From Bog-756 sp049517675 (lineage in GTDB: Bacteria; Actinomycetota; Acidimicrobiia; Acidimicrobiales; RAAP-2): a stretch of 64,000 nucleotides of DNA. Location of the stretch: contig JBEKRV010000025.1 in assembly GCA_049517675.1 (NCBI GenBank), forward strand, positions 62,001 through 126,000, given 5' to 3'. A program made the translations under genes and the position numbers. Below the pieces are notes generated by a model. It saw nothing but the letters and a program-made list of their open reading frames with translations. It did not search any database and was not told the DNA's origin. The stretch's first letter is position 1, and the number at the start of each line of letters is the position of its first letter. Shown here one piece after another: positions 42,318 to 51,383 of the stretch.

Positions 42318-43346
42318 GTGACCGCTGCCGCACCTACGGGTGAACGCTTCGACGTCGTCTGCGTCGGCGATGTCGCCGTCGACCTCTACCTGACACTGTC
42401 GGAGGAGAGTGTCGTGGTGGAGTCGTCCGGCATCGGCCGCCACCTGGTGCTCCCGTTCGGCGCCAAGATCGCGTGCGACGTCACCACCACGGTGGCCGCC
42501 GGAGGCAACTCCGCCAACGTGGCGGTGGCGTGTTCCCGCCTCGGGCTCCGGGTGGCGCTCGCGGCCTACGTGGGCTCCGACGGGATCGGTCGGGAGGCGG
42601 TCGACGCCCTGCACGCCGAAGGCGTCGACTCGTCGCTCATCCGCTTCGACCCGGCGGTGCCGACGAACCGCAGCTTCGTGCTCCGGGTGGGCCACGAGCG
42701 CACGATCCTCGTCCACCACGAGCAGCACGACTGCCACTGGCCCTACCTACGCCCGTCGGACGTCCCCTCGTGGCTGTTCCTTTCGTCGGTGGGCCAGGAT
42801 GCCCGCCGGTACGAGGGGCAGATCGCCGACTGGCTGGAGCGGTGTCCCGACGTGTCGCTCGCCTTCGAGCCGGGCACCCTCCAGATCGCCCGGGGGGCTG
42901 CCGGCCTCGCCCGGCTCTACCGGCGGGCCGGCCTGGTCGTGTGCAACCGGGAGGAGGCGGCGACCATCACCGGCGGATCCGCCGACGAGTCCCCGTTCGC
43001 ACTGCTGGACCGGATGCTCGAGCTCGGACCGGCCCGGGTGGTGGTCACCGACGGCTCCGCCGGCGCCTACGGGACGGACGGGACCCGCTACCTCCAGGTC
43101 CCGGTCTTCCCCGACGACGCCCCGGTGGTCGACAGGACGGGGGCCGGCGACGCCTTCGCCGGCACGCTGGTCGCCGGCCTCGCCTCCGGCCTCGGGCTGG
43201 ACGAAGCCATGGCGCGGGCGCCGGTCAATTCCATGCGGGTCGTGCAGGAGGTCGGGGCGCAGGCCGGGCTCCTGGACCGTGACGAGGTCGAGGCACTCCT
43301 GGCCGCCGCGCCACCCTCCTACGGGGTCCGGGCGGTGTCTCCCTGA
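42318..43346 (+). CDS. PfkB family carbohydrate kinase
   Basis: A 342-aa ribokinase-like enzyme. VVCVGDVAVDLYL and TTTVAAGGNSANVAVACSRL form the sugar site; VVDRTGAGDAFAGTLVAGL is the C-terminal PfkB signature with the catalytic Asp. Substrate (sugar or nucleoside) cannot be told. GTG 42318 follows GAGGAGGA. It is 94 bp after the TetR-like gene on the same strand. Confidence 0.88.
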   Translation: MTAAAPTGERFDVVCVGDVAVDLYLTLSEESVVVESSGIGRHLVLPFGAKIACDVTTTVAAGGNSANVAVACSRLGLRVALAAYVGSDGIGREAVDALHAEGVDSSLIRFDPAVPTNRSFVLRVGHERTILVHHEQHDCHWPYLRPSDVPSWLFLSSVGQDARRYEGQIADWLERCPDVSLAFEPGTLQIARGAAGLARLYRRAGLVVCNREEAATITGGSADESPFALLDRMLELGPARVVVTDGSAGAYGTDGTRYLQVPVFPDDAPVVDRTGAGDAFAGTLVAGLASGLGLDEAMARAPVNSMRVVQEVGAQAGLLDRDEVEALLAAAPPSYGVRAVSP

Positions 43347-43463
43347 CCGCCCTCCGGCCCGCGTCCCGTTCCTTACGCAATTCATATCTTCCGCTCAACG
43401 TGGCTTTACGGTCGACGAGTCCAATGGTCGGGTGACGTCGCCACGCTCGACGACTCGAGCATG

Positions 43464-43508
43464 GTTCTTTCGAACACGGTCTTTTCGAACACTGTCTTTT
43501 CGAACACG
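43464..43508 (+). repeat. 15-bp tandem triplication upstream of the HtrA gene
   Basis: Units GTTCTTTCGAACACG, GTCTTTTCGAACACT and GTCTTTTCGAACACG follow each other at 43464, 43479 and 43494, each with the palindrome TTCGAA. They lie 26 bp before the protease ATG and differ by one or two bases. Confidence 0.9.
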
Positions 43509-43533
43509 GTCTTCAGCCCGGAGGTAGGACGAG

Positions 43534-45156
43534 ATGAACGAGCACCCCGACCCACAGCAGGGACCCGACGACGGACCGGCCGACGAGCCGGCATTCGACT
43601 GGGCGCCGGTCCAGCCCCCGGCACTCGGGGAGCCGGCCCCGACCCAGCAGCAGCCGCTGACCCAGCCGGTGCCGCACGTGCAGCCCCCGACGGAGCCGCC
43701 CGTGCTCGGCCAGCGCGGCCCCGACCCCGTTCCCCCGACGGGCGGCCAGCCGGCCCCCGTCGCCGCCTGGGCCCCGGCGCCCGCCCCCGGCCCCTGGGGT
43801 GCCGTGGCCGCGCCCGGCTGGGGTCAGCCCGGATCCACGCCCGCTCCCGCACCCGGTGGATGGGGTGCCGGGGTGGGCGGTGGTGTACCGCCGACGGCAT
43901 GGCCTCCGTCGCCCTACGGCTACTACCCGGTGCCACCGCCGCCGCCGGCCAGGGCGCGCAACCCGAGGACTCAGGTGGCGGTCATCGCCACGCTGGTGGC
44001 GGTGCTCGCGCTGCTGCTCGGCGCCGGCATCGGGCACGCCACCTGGCCGACGGACACGACGACGGCCTCGTCGAATTCGACAGGCGGGAGCGGCGCCAAC
44101 GGCTCCGGGGGCAGTGACTACCCGTTCGGATCGGGTTCCAGCCCCAGTTCGGGCAACGGCTCGTACGGGGGCTCCGCCGTCGGGGCCGGCGCACCGTCGG
44201 ACATCTCGGCCATCGCCGCCAAGATCTCGCCCGACCTGGTCGACATCAACACCAACCTGAGCTACCAGGACGAGCAGGCAGCCGGGACGGGCATCGTGCT
44301 GACCTCGAGCGGTGAGGTCCTGACCAACAACCACGTGATCGACGGGGCCACGAGCATCAGCGTGACCGACATCGGCAACGGCCAGACCTACAAGGCCAAC
44401 GTCGTGGGCTACGACCGCACCGGCGACGTCGCCGTGGTGCAGCTGGTCGGGGCCAGTGGCCTGCAGACGGCGCCCATCGACTCGTCGACGCCGGCCGTCG
44501 GCGAGGGCGTCGTGGGCGTGGGCAATGCCGGCGGCACCGGCGGCACTCCGAGCTCGGCCGGCGGCTCCGTCGTCGCGCTGGACCAGTCGATCACCGCCAG
44601 CGACAGCGGGGGCGGGAACTCCGAGAACCTCACCGGACTCATCGAGATGAACTGCGACATCCAACCGGGCGACTCCGGCGGTTCCCTGGTGAACGCCTCC
44701 GGACAGGTGGTGGGCATGGATACGGCCGCCTCCACCGGTAGCGGCCAGGACGGGGCCACGTCACAGGCCTACGCCATCCCGATCTCGACGGCCCTCGGGA
44801 TCGCCCGCAATATCGAGGCCGGGCGGGCCGACTCGACCATCCACATCGGTGCCACCGGATTCCTCGGGATCCAGGTCCAGGACTCGAGCGCGGGCCTCGG
44901 CGGAGGCTCCGCGCAGAACACGTCGAACGGGGCCCAGGTCGACGGGACCCTCCCCGGGTCCCCGGGGGCGGAGGCCGGCCTGGCCGAGGGTGACGCGATC
45001 ATCGGAGTGGACAACACCCCGATCACCGACTCCGCCGACCTGAGCAACGCGCTCGAGGCCCACCATCCCGGCGACGTCATCCACCTCGAGTGGACCGACC
45101 AGACCGGCGCGACCCACACGTCGGTGGTGACCCTGGCCGCCGGCCCGCCGGCCTGA
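43534..45156 (+). CDS. HtrA-like S1C serine protease with PDZ domain
   Basis: A 540-aa membrane-anchored protease. Residues 1-147 are cytoplasmic and rich in Pro/Gly/Gln, followed by one helix (TQVAVIATLVAVLALLLGAGIG) and a Ser/Gly linker. The chymotrypsin fold has the triad His267 (TNNHVID), Asp298 (YDRTGDVAV) and Ser381 (GDSGGSL). A C-terminal PDZ domain (FLGIQV ... EADAAGL-like EAGLAEGDAIIGVDN) follows. It should degrade or repair misfolded envelope proteins. Three 15-bp repeats sit just upstream. Confidence 0.92.
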   Translation: MNEHPDPQQGPDDGPADEPAFDWAPVQPPALGEPAPTQQQPLTQPVPHVQPPTEPPVLGQRGPDPVPPTGGQPAPVAAWAPAPAPGPWGAVAAPGWGQPGSTPAPAPGGWGAGVGGGVPPTAWPPSPYGYYPVPPPPPARARNPRTQVAVIATLVAVLALLLGAGIGHATWPTDTTTASSNSTGGSGANGSGGSDYPFGSGSSPSSGNGSYGGSAVGAGAPSDISAIAAKISPDLVDINTNLSYQDEQAAGTGIVLTSSGEVLTNNHVIDGATSISVTDIGNGQTYKANVVGYDRTGDVAVVQLVGASGLQTAPIDSSTPAVGEGVVGVGNAGGTGGTPSSAGGSVVALDQSITASDSGGGNSENLTGLIEMNCDIQPGDSGGSLVNASGQVVGMDTAASTGSGQDGATSQAYAIPISTALGIARNIEAGRADSTIHIGATGFLGIQVQDSSAGLGGGSAQNTSNGAQVDGTLPGSPGAEAGLAEGDAIIGVDNTPITDSADLSNALEAHHPGDVIHLEWTDQTGATHTSVVTLAAGPPA

Positions 45157-45170
45157 TCCGTCCTCCGGGG

Positions 45171-45689
45171 TCAGGCGAGGATCGAGGGCCATCCGGCCCC
45201 CGCCGGTGAGACGAACACGGTGGTGAGGGTCATCGAGGCATGGAGCCAGGTGCCGGCCACACGGGCGTAGGTGTCGTCCTCGTAACCGGACATCCACAGA
45301 GCCGTGCCGTCGGGTCGGGTGCACGGGCACAGCAGGTCCCAGCGGCCGGTGGCCCGGTCGCCGGCGACCTCGATCCGCGGCTTGACGAAGAGGTGCCGGG
45401 AGAACACCAGCGTGGGCTCGGCCAGCCGCCGGGCGATCTCGGGACGGCCGCGTGCCACACCCAGCGCGGGGCCCCCGTCCCAGACGCCGTCCTCGGTGAA
45501 CAGGTCGGCTGCCCGTGCCGCCAGATCGGACATCTCGGCCCCTTCCACCTGATGGCCGCGGGTGAACCGTGCGTCGACCAGCTCGCCGTAGCGGGCCTTG
45601 AGGTGGTGGATGGCGAGCACCGACTCGGCGCGGTCGACCCGTGCGGCCAGCTCCTCGACCCGTGCGGCCAATTCGTCGGTGGTGGGCAT
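45171..45689 (-). CDS. NTF2/SnoaL-like protein
   Basis: A 172-aa cone-fold protein. An N-terminal amphipathic coil (LAARVEELAARVD) precedes the SnoaL-like domain (IHHLKARYGELVDARF ... LFTEDGVWDGGPALG). Proteins of this fold act as small-molecule isomerases, cyclases or dehydratases. ATG 45689. It follows the methyltransferase on the same strand by 16 bp and may act with it. Confidence 0.78.
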   Translation of the reverse strand: MPTTDELAARVEELAARVDRAESVLAIHHLKARYGELVDARFTRGHQVEGAEMSDLAARAADLFTEDGVWDGGPALGVARGRPEIARRLAEPTLVFSRHLFVKPRIEVAGDRATGRWDLLCPCTRPDGTALWMSGYEDDTYARVAGTWLHASMTLTTVFVSPAGAGWPSILA

Positions 45690-45705
45690 GGTCGTCGCTC
45701 CGTGA

Positions 45706-46320
45706 TCAGTCGCGGACGGTGGCGGCCCGCGTGAGGTAGGCCCAGGCCCTGGGACCCGCCCCGTAGTCCTGGTCCATCTCCTCGATGCGGAATCCGGCCT
45801 CGAGTACCAGCGACACGGGGTCCCGGGTGAGGTGGCACCCGTCGGCGATCCGCCGCTGCAAGGGTTCGACCCGGTGCTGGAAGGCGGCCACCTTCGCATC
45901 GGGGGCGAGCCCGTGCTCCAGTACGTGGAACCGGCCGCCGGGCCGCACGATGCGCCGGACCTCGGCCAGCGCCGCCGCGGGGTCGGGGATGGTGCACAGC
46001 GCGAACGTGCACAGCGCCCCGTCGCAGCTGGCGTCGTCGAGGGGGATCGACTGGCCGTCCAGTCCGATCTGTTCGACCGGGACCGAGGAGGCCCTGATCC
46101 GGTGCGACGCCATCCGCCACGCCGTGGCCGAGGGCTCGACGGCCATCACGCCGTGGACGCTGTCCGGGTAGTGGACCATGTTGAACCCCGATCCGAAACC
46201 GATCTCGACCACCTGTCCGTACAGGCCCGCCGCCGTCCGGGAGCGGAGGTCCGACAGGAGCGACGACCCGCAGGTCAGGGCGATCAACCGGGGAACGACC
46301 TGCTCGCGGTAGAACGCCAC
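45706..46320 (-). CDS. SAM-dependent class I methyltransferase
   Basis: A 204-aa Methyltransf_11-type protein: VVEIGFGSGFNMVHYP (SAM loop), VMAVEPSATAWRMA, DDASCDGALCTFALCTI and LEHGLAPDAKV. It looks like the UbiE-like methyltransferases that modify lipids or quinones. GTG 46320 start. It pairs with the NTF2-like gene downstream and diverges from the metallo-hydrolase gene. Confidence 0.82.
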   Translation of the reverse strand: MAFYREQVVPRLIALTCGSSLLSDLRSRTAAGLYGQVVEIGFGSGFNMVHYPDSVHGVMAVEPSATAWRMASHRIRASSVPVEQIGLDGQSIPLDDASCDGALCTFALCTIPDPAAALAEVRRIVRPGGRFHVLEHGLAPDAKVAAFQHRVEPLQRRIADGCHLTRDPVSLVLEAGFRIEEMDQDYGAGPRAWAYLTRAATVRD

Positions 46321-46367
46321 GTGGCCACACTACCGATGGGGGACCCGAATTCCCCTCGACGTGTTAT

Positions 46368-46388
46368 TGTCATAAGATCTGTCACAAG
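46368..46388. promoter_or_regulatory. direct repeat in divergent promoter region
   Basis: TGTCATAAG (46368-46376) and TGTCACAAG (46380-46388), 12 bp apart, lie in the AT-rich part of the 93-bp gap between the methyltransferase and the MBL-fold gene. A regulator site is possible. Confidence 0.35.
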
Positions 46389-46413
46389 AAGGGCGAGACG
46401 GAGGAGTGTGGCC

Positions 46414-47250
46414 GTGCAGGTGATCATCCTGGGGAGCGGAAGCCCCCTGCCCTCCCCCGACCGTGCCGGTCCGTCCACGCTGGTCCGAACGTCGGTCGGT
46501 GACCTGCTCTTCGACGCCGGTCGGGGCGTGCTCATGCGGGCGGCGTCGGCGATGTCCGGCCCGGGTGCGTTCCGTGCCCTGTTCCTGACCCACCTCCACA
46601 GCGACCACACCACCGACCTCAACGACGTCATCACCACCCGGTGGGCCGTGTCCTTCACCCCCGACCCGCTCACGGTCATCGGGCCCGTCGGCACGGCCGC
46701 CCTGGTGTCGGCCACCGAGGCGATGCTGGAGTTGGATGTCGGCTACCGGTTGGCCCACCACGACGACCTGACCTGGCGCCCCGGGACCCAGGTCGTCGAG
46801 GCGACCGACGGGCTGGTCTTCGAGGACGGCGACGTCCGGGTGACCGCGGGCCCGACCGATCACGCCCCGGTGCGCCCGACGCTGGGCTTCAGGATCGAGG
46901 ACGGGAGCCGTTCGGTCGTGGTCGCCGGTGACACCGTTCCCTGCGAGGGGCTCGACACCCTGTCCGCGGGAGCGGACGTCCTCGTCCACACCGTGGTGCG
47001 CCGCGACCAGATCGAGGCACTGGGTCTCCCCCGCCTCACCGACGTCCTCGACTACCACTCGGCGGTGGCCGATGCCGCGGCGACCGCCGAGCGCGCCGGC
47101 GTCGGGACACTCGTCCTGACCCACATGGTGCCCGCCGTCCAGCCCGGCGCCGAGCACGAGTGGATCGACCAGGCCCGTGCCGTGTTCACCGGCGACGTCG
47201 TCCTCGCCCACGACCTGGTCACCGTCGAGGCCGGCCCCGCCGGTCAGTAG
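46414..47250 (+). CDS. MBL-fold metallo-hydrolase (RNase Z/arylsulfatase-like)
   Basis: A 278-aa metallo-beta-lactamase-fold enzyme. It begins MQVIILGSGSPLPSPDRAGPS, has the zinc motif THLHSDH, a later GPTDHAPV, SVVVAGDT and LTHMVP. This plan is shared by RNase Z-like and small-molecule sulfatase-like hydrolases. GTG 46414 has GAGGAG seven bases upstream. Substrate unknown. Confidence 0.83.
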   Translation: MQVIILGSGSPLPSPDRAGPSTLVRTSVGDLLFDAGRGVLMRAASAMSGPGAFRALFLTHLHSDHTTDLNDVITTRWAVSFTPDPLTVIGPVGTAALVSATEAMLELDVGYRLAHHDDLTWRPGTQVVEATDGLVFEDGDVRVTAGPTDHAPVRPTLGFRIEDGSRSVVVAGDTVPCEGLDTLSAGADVLVHTVVRRDQIEALGLPRLTDVLDYHSAVADAAATAERAGVGTLVLTHMVPAVQPGAEHEWIDQARAVFTGDVVLAHDLVTVEAGPAGQ

Positions 47251-47272
47251 GCTCCTGACCTGTGGAACGGCC

Positions 47273-47638
47273 ATGACCGACGACCCGGACGGAGGGGACG
47301 CGGCGGAGTCCGAGCCGGACGCCCGATTCACCTACGCCAACGAACGTACCTTCCTGGCGTGGAACCGGACCGCGCTGGCGCTGATCGCCACGGGGGTGGC
47401 CGCGACCCAGCTCCTCCCCGAGTTCCACATCCACGGTGGGCGTCAGATCCTCGGGATCCCGCTCATCGCACTCGGTGCGCTCGTCGCCCTGACCAGCTTC
47501 CGGCAGTGGAAGGTCAACGAACGGGCCATGCGCCGCCGCGAACCGCTGCCGACGTCGCCGATGACCGCCGTCCTGTCGATCGGGGTCGCCGCCATCGCCA
47601 TCATCGCCATCGTGCTGGTCATCAGGGGAACCAAGTAG
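47273..47638 (+). CDS. DUF202 family membrane protein, first copy
   Basis: A 121-aa protein with the DUF202/YidH signature FTYANERTFLAWNRTALALIATGVAA and three hydrophobic segments. The family is of unknown function. ATG 47273. A second DUF202 gene follows after 11 bp, the usual paired arrangement. Confidence 0.87.
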   Translation: MTDDPDGGDAAESEPDARFTYANERTFLAWNRTALALIATGVAATQLLPEFHIHGGRQILGIPLIALGALVALTSFRQWKVNERAMRRREPLPTSPMTAVLSIGVAAIAIIAIVLVIRGTK

Positions 47639-47649
47639 GCGAGCTGCGA

Positions 47650-47994
47650 GTGCCCACGGACCCGGTGCCCGGCCTCGACGGCGAGTGGGACGAGGGACTC
47701 GCCCCCGAGCGCACCCAGCTGGCGTGGGGACGAACCGGGCTGGCCGTGGTCGTCGTCGTCGGCGTGCTCGCCCGCCGGGTGTGGACCCTGAACGGCGCCG
47801 TCGGCGTCGTCGGCCTGGTGATCGTGGCGCTGGGCACGCTCGTCTGGTTGGCCGGGATGCACGAGTCCCACCGGCTCGAGGCGGGGATGGTTCCCCACGG
47901 ATTGACCGGCGACCGGGCGTTCAGGCTGGTCACGGCCGGGACCGTCCTCCTGGCCGCGGGCGGCCTGGTCTTCGGGGCACTCCTGGCGTCCTGA
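47650..47994 (+). CDS. DUF202 family membrane protein, second copy
   Basis: A 114-aa small membrane protein. GLAPERTQLAWGRTGLAVVVV is the shorter DUF202 form, with three hydrophobic segments. GTG 47650 start (VPTDPVPG). It follows the first DUF202 gene by 11 bp, and the two products may form one complex. Confidence 0.85.
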   Translation: MPTDPVPGLDGEWDEGLAPERTQLAWGRTGLAVVVVVGVLARRVWTLNGAVGVVGLVIVALGTLVWLAGMHESHRLEAGMVPHGLTGDRAFRLVTAGTVLLAAGGLVFGALLAS

Positions 47995-48027
47995 GCGCGC
48001 CGGATCCGAGCGCGCCATCGACGGCGT

Positions 48028-49233
48028 TCAGGCGGCGGACTTCTCGAGGATGTGGACGCCGCAGGCGGACCCGAGTCCGATGACGTGGGTGAGCCCGACG
48101 GTGGCTCCTTCGATCTGCCGTGGCCCAGCCTCGCCACGGAGGTGGGTCGCCACCTCCCAGACGTTGGCGATGCCCGTCGCCCCGATGGGATGGCCCTTGG
48201 ACTCGAGTCCGCCCGACACGTTGACCGGCATGGATCCGTCGCGCCAGGTGGCCCCGGAATTGAAGAAGTCGACGGCGCCCCCCGGCTCGCACAGCATCAG
48301 GTTGTCGTAGTGCACGAGCTCGGCGGTGGCGAAGCAGTCGTGCAGCTCCACCAGGTCGAGGTCGGAGGGGCCGATGCCAGCCTGCTCGTAGGCCTGGGTG
48401 GCGGCATTGCGGGTCAGCGTGTTGACGTCGGGGAGGACCTGGCAGGACTCCTCCCACGGATCGGTGGTCAGGACCGACGCCGCCACCTTGACCGCACGCC
48501 GCCGCTGCTCGAGGGAGAGCGTCCGGAGCTTGGCCCCGCTGACGATCACTGCGGCGGCGGCGCCGTCGCAGTTGGCCGAGCACATGGGCCGGGTGTTCGG
48601 GTAGGCGATCATGACGTCACCCATGATCTCCTCGAGGGTCATCTTCTTGGAGTACGCGGCGAGCGGGTTCAACGTGGAGTGGGTGTGGTTCTTCTCACTG
48701 ATCCGGGCGAAGAGCTCGAAGCTGGTGCCGCCGTGCCGGTACCCGTACTCCATCCCGATCTGGGCGAACACCCCGGGCATGACCTCGGTGCCGATGCGGC
48801 CGTCGACTGGTGCCACGGCCCCGTAGCGGCCGGACGGGGTGAAGGTGTCCGGGCCGTCCTTGCGGGTGCCACCGGACAGCAGGCCGGCTCCGGCCAGCTT
48901 CTCGACGCCGAAGGCGAGGCCCACGTCGGTCTCCCCGGCCTTGATGGCCATCATGGCAACCCGCAGCGCGGTGGCGCCGGTGGCGCACGCGTTGGCCACG
49001 TTGTACACGGGTACACCGGTCTGACCCAGCTGCTTCTGCAGCTGCTGGCCCATGCCGGCGTTCGCCGCCATGAGGCTGCCGGCGACGACGACCCCGATGT
49101 CGGACATGGCGACCCCGCCGTCGGACAGGGCCCCGAGGACCGCCTCCGAGGCCAGGTCGACCATGTCCTTGTCGGGGTGCTTCCCGAACTTGGTCATGTG
49201 GATCCCGAGGATCCACAGGTCGTCGGATGCCAT
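48028..49233 (-). CDS. thiolase / SCPx-like lipid-transfer acyltransferase
   Basis: A 401-aa thiolase-fold protein of the SCP-x type used in fatty-acid or steroid side-chain breakdown. NVANACATGATAL holds Cys83, VELHDCFATAEL and GLESKGHPIGATG the His residues, and GLGSACGVHILEKS the end. It lies 2 bp after the DUF35 gene. Thiolase/DUF35 pairs are common and the DUF35 protein may help bind CoA substrates or retro-aldol partners. Confidence 0.9.
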   Translation of the reverse strand: MASDDLWILGIHMTKFGKHPDKDMVDLASEAVLGALSDGGVAMSDIGVVVAGSLMAANAGMGQQLQKQLGQTGVPVYNVANACATGATALRVAMMAIKAGETDVGLAFGVEKLAGAGLLSGGTRKDGPDTFTPSGRYGAVAPVDGRIGTEVMPGVFAQIGMEYGYRHGGTSFELFARISEKNHTHSTLNPLAAYSKKMTLEEIMGDVMIAYPNTRPMCSANCDGAAAAVIVSGAKLRTLSLEQRRRAVKVAASVLTTDPWEESCQVLPDVNTLTRNAATQAYEQAGIGPSDLDLVELHDCFATAELVHYDNLMLCEPGGAVDFFNSGATWRDGSMPVNVSGGLESKGHPIGATGIANVWEVATHLRGEAGPRQIEGATVGLTHVIGLGSACGVHILEKSAA

Positions 49234-49235
49234 GG

Positions 49236-49634
49236 TCAGCCCTCCTTGGGTTCGAAGCCGAACCCGATCGCCTCGGTGCCCTCCTCGTCGGTGCCGACGA
49301 CCTGGGTGGCCAGCCGGACCGGCATCGCGAGCCGCACGTGCTCAGGATCGGGCGGGACGTTGATCAGATTCGCGCGCACGCTGGTTCCGCCACAGTCGAC
49401 CACTGCGGCGACGAACGGCGTCGGGATGCCCGGAGCCGCGAACGCCACGATGGTGAACGCCCGCACCTCGCCCTCTGTCGGGACGTCGACGGTGGTGAAC
49501 TCGGTCAGTCCGCACGAGGCGCAGGCGTTGCGCCGGTCGAAGAAGCGAGCGCCGCACGATGTGCACTCGTGGGCCACCAGGCGCGGGCGGTCGCCCAGTA
49601 CCAGGTAGTCGACGAGCGGGATCTGGTTCGCCAT
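49236..49634 (-). CDS. OB-fold DUF35 (ChsH2-like) protein
   Basis: A 132-aa protein: a rubredoxin-like zinc ribbon (CTSCGARFFDRRNACASCG, four Cys) then an OB fold (VRAFTIVAFAAPGIPTPFVAAVVD). DUF35 proteins bind acyl-CoA and work with thiolases in steroid and lipid degradation. ATG 49634. First gene of the pair with the thiolase. Confidence 0.87.
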   Translation of the reverse strand: MANQIPLVDYLVLGDRPRLVAHECTSCGARFFDRRNACASCGLTEFTTVDVPTEGEVRAFTIVAFAAPGIPTPFVAAVVDCGGTSVRANLINVPPDPEHVRLAMPVRLATQVVGTDEEGTEAIGFGFEPKEG

Positions 49635-49779
49635 CTGTTCCCTTCCGGTCGGCGGTCGTGTGCCGCCACCGTAGTGGGCGTGGCGTCGCGGTCGCTACCG
49701 CCACCGCCACCGCCGGCGCTGCGGTGGGCTACCTTCTGCCGATGGCCCGGCGCGGGCGCCGGACCGGATCGGAGGACCG

Positions 49780-50238
49780 ATGATCGAGCAGGTGGTCGAC
49801 CGGTGGCACCGGCATCTGCGGGGCGAACTGCCCGGCGGGCTCGACGTCCTGCTCGACGACGACGTCATCTTCTACTCGCCCATCGTGTACACCCCTCAAC
49901 GGGGGAAGGCCGTCACCTCCCTGTACCTGCAGGCGGCCGCCCAGGCCCTGCCCGGCGACGGGCCGACCGGTTCCGGCGACACCGGCGACGGTGACGACGC
50001 CCCGCTCGGCGGCTCCTCGGCGTTCCGCTACACCAAGAAGGTGCTGGCCGGCGACACCGCCGTCCTCGAATTCGAGACCACCGTCGAGGGGACCTACGTC
50101 AACGGGGTCGATATCATCCGGTGCAACGACGCCGGACGCATCGTCGAGTTCCGGGTGATGATCCGGCCCCTCCAGGCGGTCGACGCGGTCCACCGGCAGA
50201 TGCGGGAGACGCTCGAGCGGATGAAGCCGGCCGACTGA
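49780..50238 (+). CDS. NTF2-like protein
   Basis: A 152-aa cone-fold protein (nuclear transport factor 2 family): VVDRWHRHLRGELPGGLDVLLDDDVIFYSP and FETTVEGTYVNGVDIIRC. A Gly/Asp-rich loop (GDGPTGSGDTGDGDD) is inserted in the middle. Small-molecule binding or isomerase roles are typical of the fold; none is assigned. ATG 49780. Confidence 0.75.
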   Translation: MIEQVVDRWHRHLRGELPGGLDVLLDDDVIFYSPIVYTPQRGKAVTSLYLQAAAQALPGDGPTGSGDTGDGDDAPLGGSSAFRYTKKVLAGDTAVLEFETTVEGTYVNGVDIIRCNDAGRIVEFRVMIRPLQAVDAVHRQMRETLERMKPAD

Positions 50239-50290
50239 GCCCCGTCGGGGGCGCCGGTCGGCGGGATCGGCCCGGTCGTACACTGGAGGC

Positions 50291-50635
50291 GTGTATTACG
50301 GACACAACTCCTGGGTGGCGATCGTCGTCCTGGTCGCGATGGTGGTCGTGCGCATGCTCTCCTCGAGGCGTCGGAGGGGCGGGCGTCCCCGCGACTACCG
50401 GCCGGGAGCGCCGGGCTTCGCCGCCCCCGCCCCCGCCCCCGCCCGTACCGGCCCGTCCGGGTCGGTGGGACCGACCCCGTCCTCGTTCACCGGAACCGTT
50501 CCCGGATGGTTCGTCGATCCGTTCGCTCGCCACGAGCAGCGCTACTGGTCGGGCACGGGCTGGACGGAGCACGTCCTCGACGGCGGGACGCCGACCCTCG
50601 ACCCACCACCGCCGCCCCGCCGCCCCGCCGACTGA
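50291..50635 (+). CDS. DUF2510 membrane protein
   Basis: A 114-aa protein with one N-terminal helix (WVAIVVLVAMVVVRMLSS), a Pro/Ala-rich linker and a DUF2510 motif (PGWFVDPFARHEQRYWSGTGWTEHV). DUF2510 is common in actinobacterial membrane proteins and has no known function. GTG 50291 start. Converges with the GAP-family gene. Confidence 0.8.
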   Translation: MYYGHNSWVAIVVLVAMVVVRMLSSRRRRGGRPRDYRPGAPGFAAPAPAPARTGPSGSVGPTPSSFTGTVPGWFVDPFARHEQRYWSGTGWTEHVLDGGTPTLDPPPPPRRPAD

Positions 50636-50646
50636 GCAGCCCCGGT

Positions 50647-51303
50647 TCAGGTGGCCAGGATCCAGATGCTGCTGGCGATCAGCCACGAGCCCACCACGAC
50701 GGCGATGCCGATGACGACCTGGTCGGTGTGGCCGGTGACCCAGGACCGGGCGTCGACCAGCCTGGCCTGGGCCCGGTCCGGCCGGATGAGGGCGTAGATC
50801 TCGACGGACAGGTAGATCCCGACCGAGAGCAGACAGAAGAGGACGAGGGCGAGCGAGCTCTGCCACGAGGTCAGTTCTGCGTCGGCGATGAACGCCACAC
50901 CGGCCGCCACCAGGCCCCACGGCTGGACGAGGACGGCGAGCACCAGTGCGAACAGCGGGGACATGCTGTCGACGCGGGCCTGCCACTTGGGAGGGTCCAT
51001 CGGTCCCTTCGGGCGGCCCGTGCGCCGCCTCCGCCGGACGGCGAGGGCGAGGAGGGCGACGCCGATGGCGATCTTGGCCGCCAGGATCCCGTCGGAGGGC
51101 TCGGTGCCCGGTCGGGGTGGGCGGTTGCCGGTGGCCACCAGCGTCAGGGCAACGACGGCGGCAAGGGAGAGGACCCAGCCGACGATGAAGGCGGCAGCTT
51201 TGCGGACTCCCCTCTCCGAGGCCAGGACCAGGGCGAATGCGGTGAAGGGGATGGGCTCCAGCGATATGGCGATCCCGATGACGACGAGGTCGAGGACGAG
51301 CAT
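50647..51303 (-). CDS. GAP (Sap-like) family membrane protein
   Basis: A 218-aa protein with six hydrophobic segments, similar to the GAP family of LysE-type exporters, which in mycobacteria includes Sap proteins linked to glycolipid transport. ISLEPIPFTAFALVLASERG at the N-terminus and a TM arrangement in two sets of three match this. ATG 51303; the RBS is weak. Substrate unknown. It is 80 bp downstream of the acyltransferase gene on the same strand. Confidence 0.72.
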   Translation of the reverse strand: MLVLDLVVIGIAISLEPIPFTAFALVLASERGVRKAAAFIVGWVLSLAAVVALTLVATGNRPPRPGTEPSDGILAAKIAIGVALLALAVRRRRRTGRPKGPMDPPKWQARVDSMSPLFALVLAVLVQPWGLVAAGVAFIADAELTSWQSSLALVLFCLLSVGIYLSVEIYALIRPDRAQARLVDARSWVTGHTDQVVIGIAVVVGSWLIASSIWILAT

Positions 51304-51383
51304 CAGGCCGTTCGGGCGGCCGGGGGATCGAGCGGCACCGGGTGCTCCTGTCGACGGAGGTTCCCCGGCAGCGTAGACCGGGC

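Noticed and set aside
43461..43533. NTVFS pentad repeat as an N-terminal extension of the HtrA protein
   Set aside because: The frame that reads NTVFS three times is not the frame of the protease, so the 15-bp repeats are not part of that protein.
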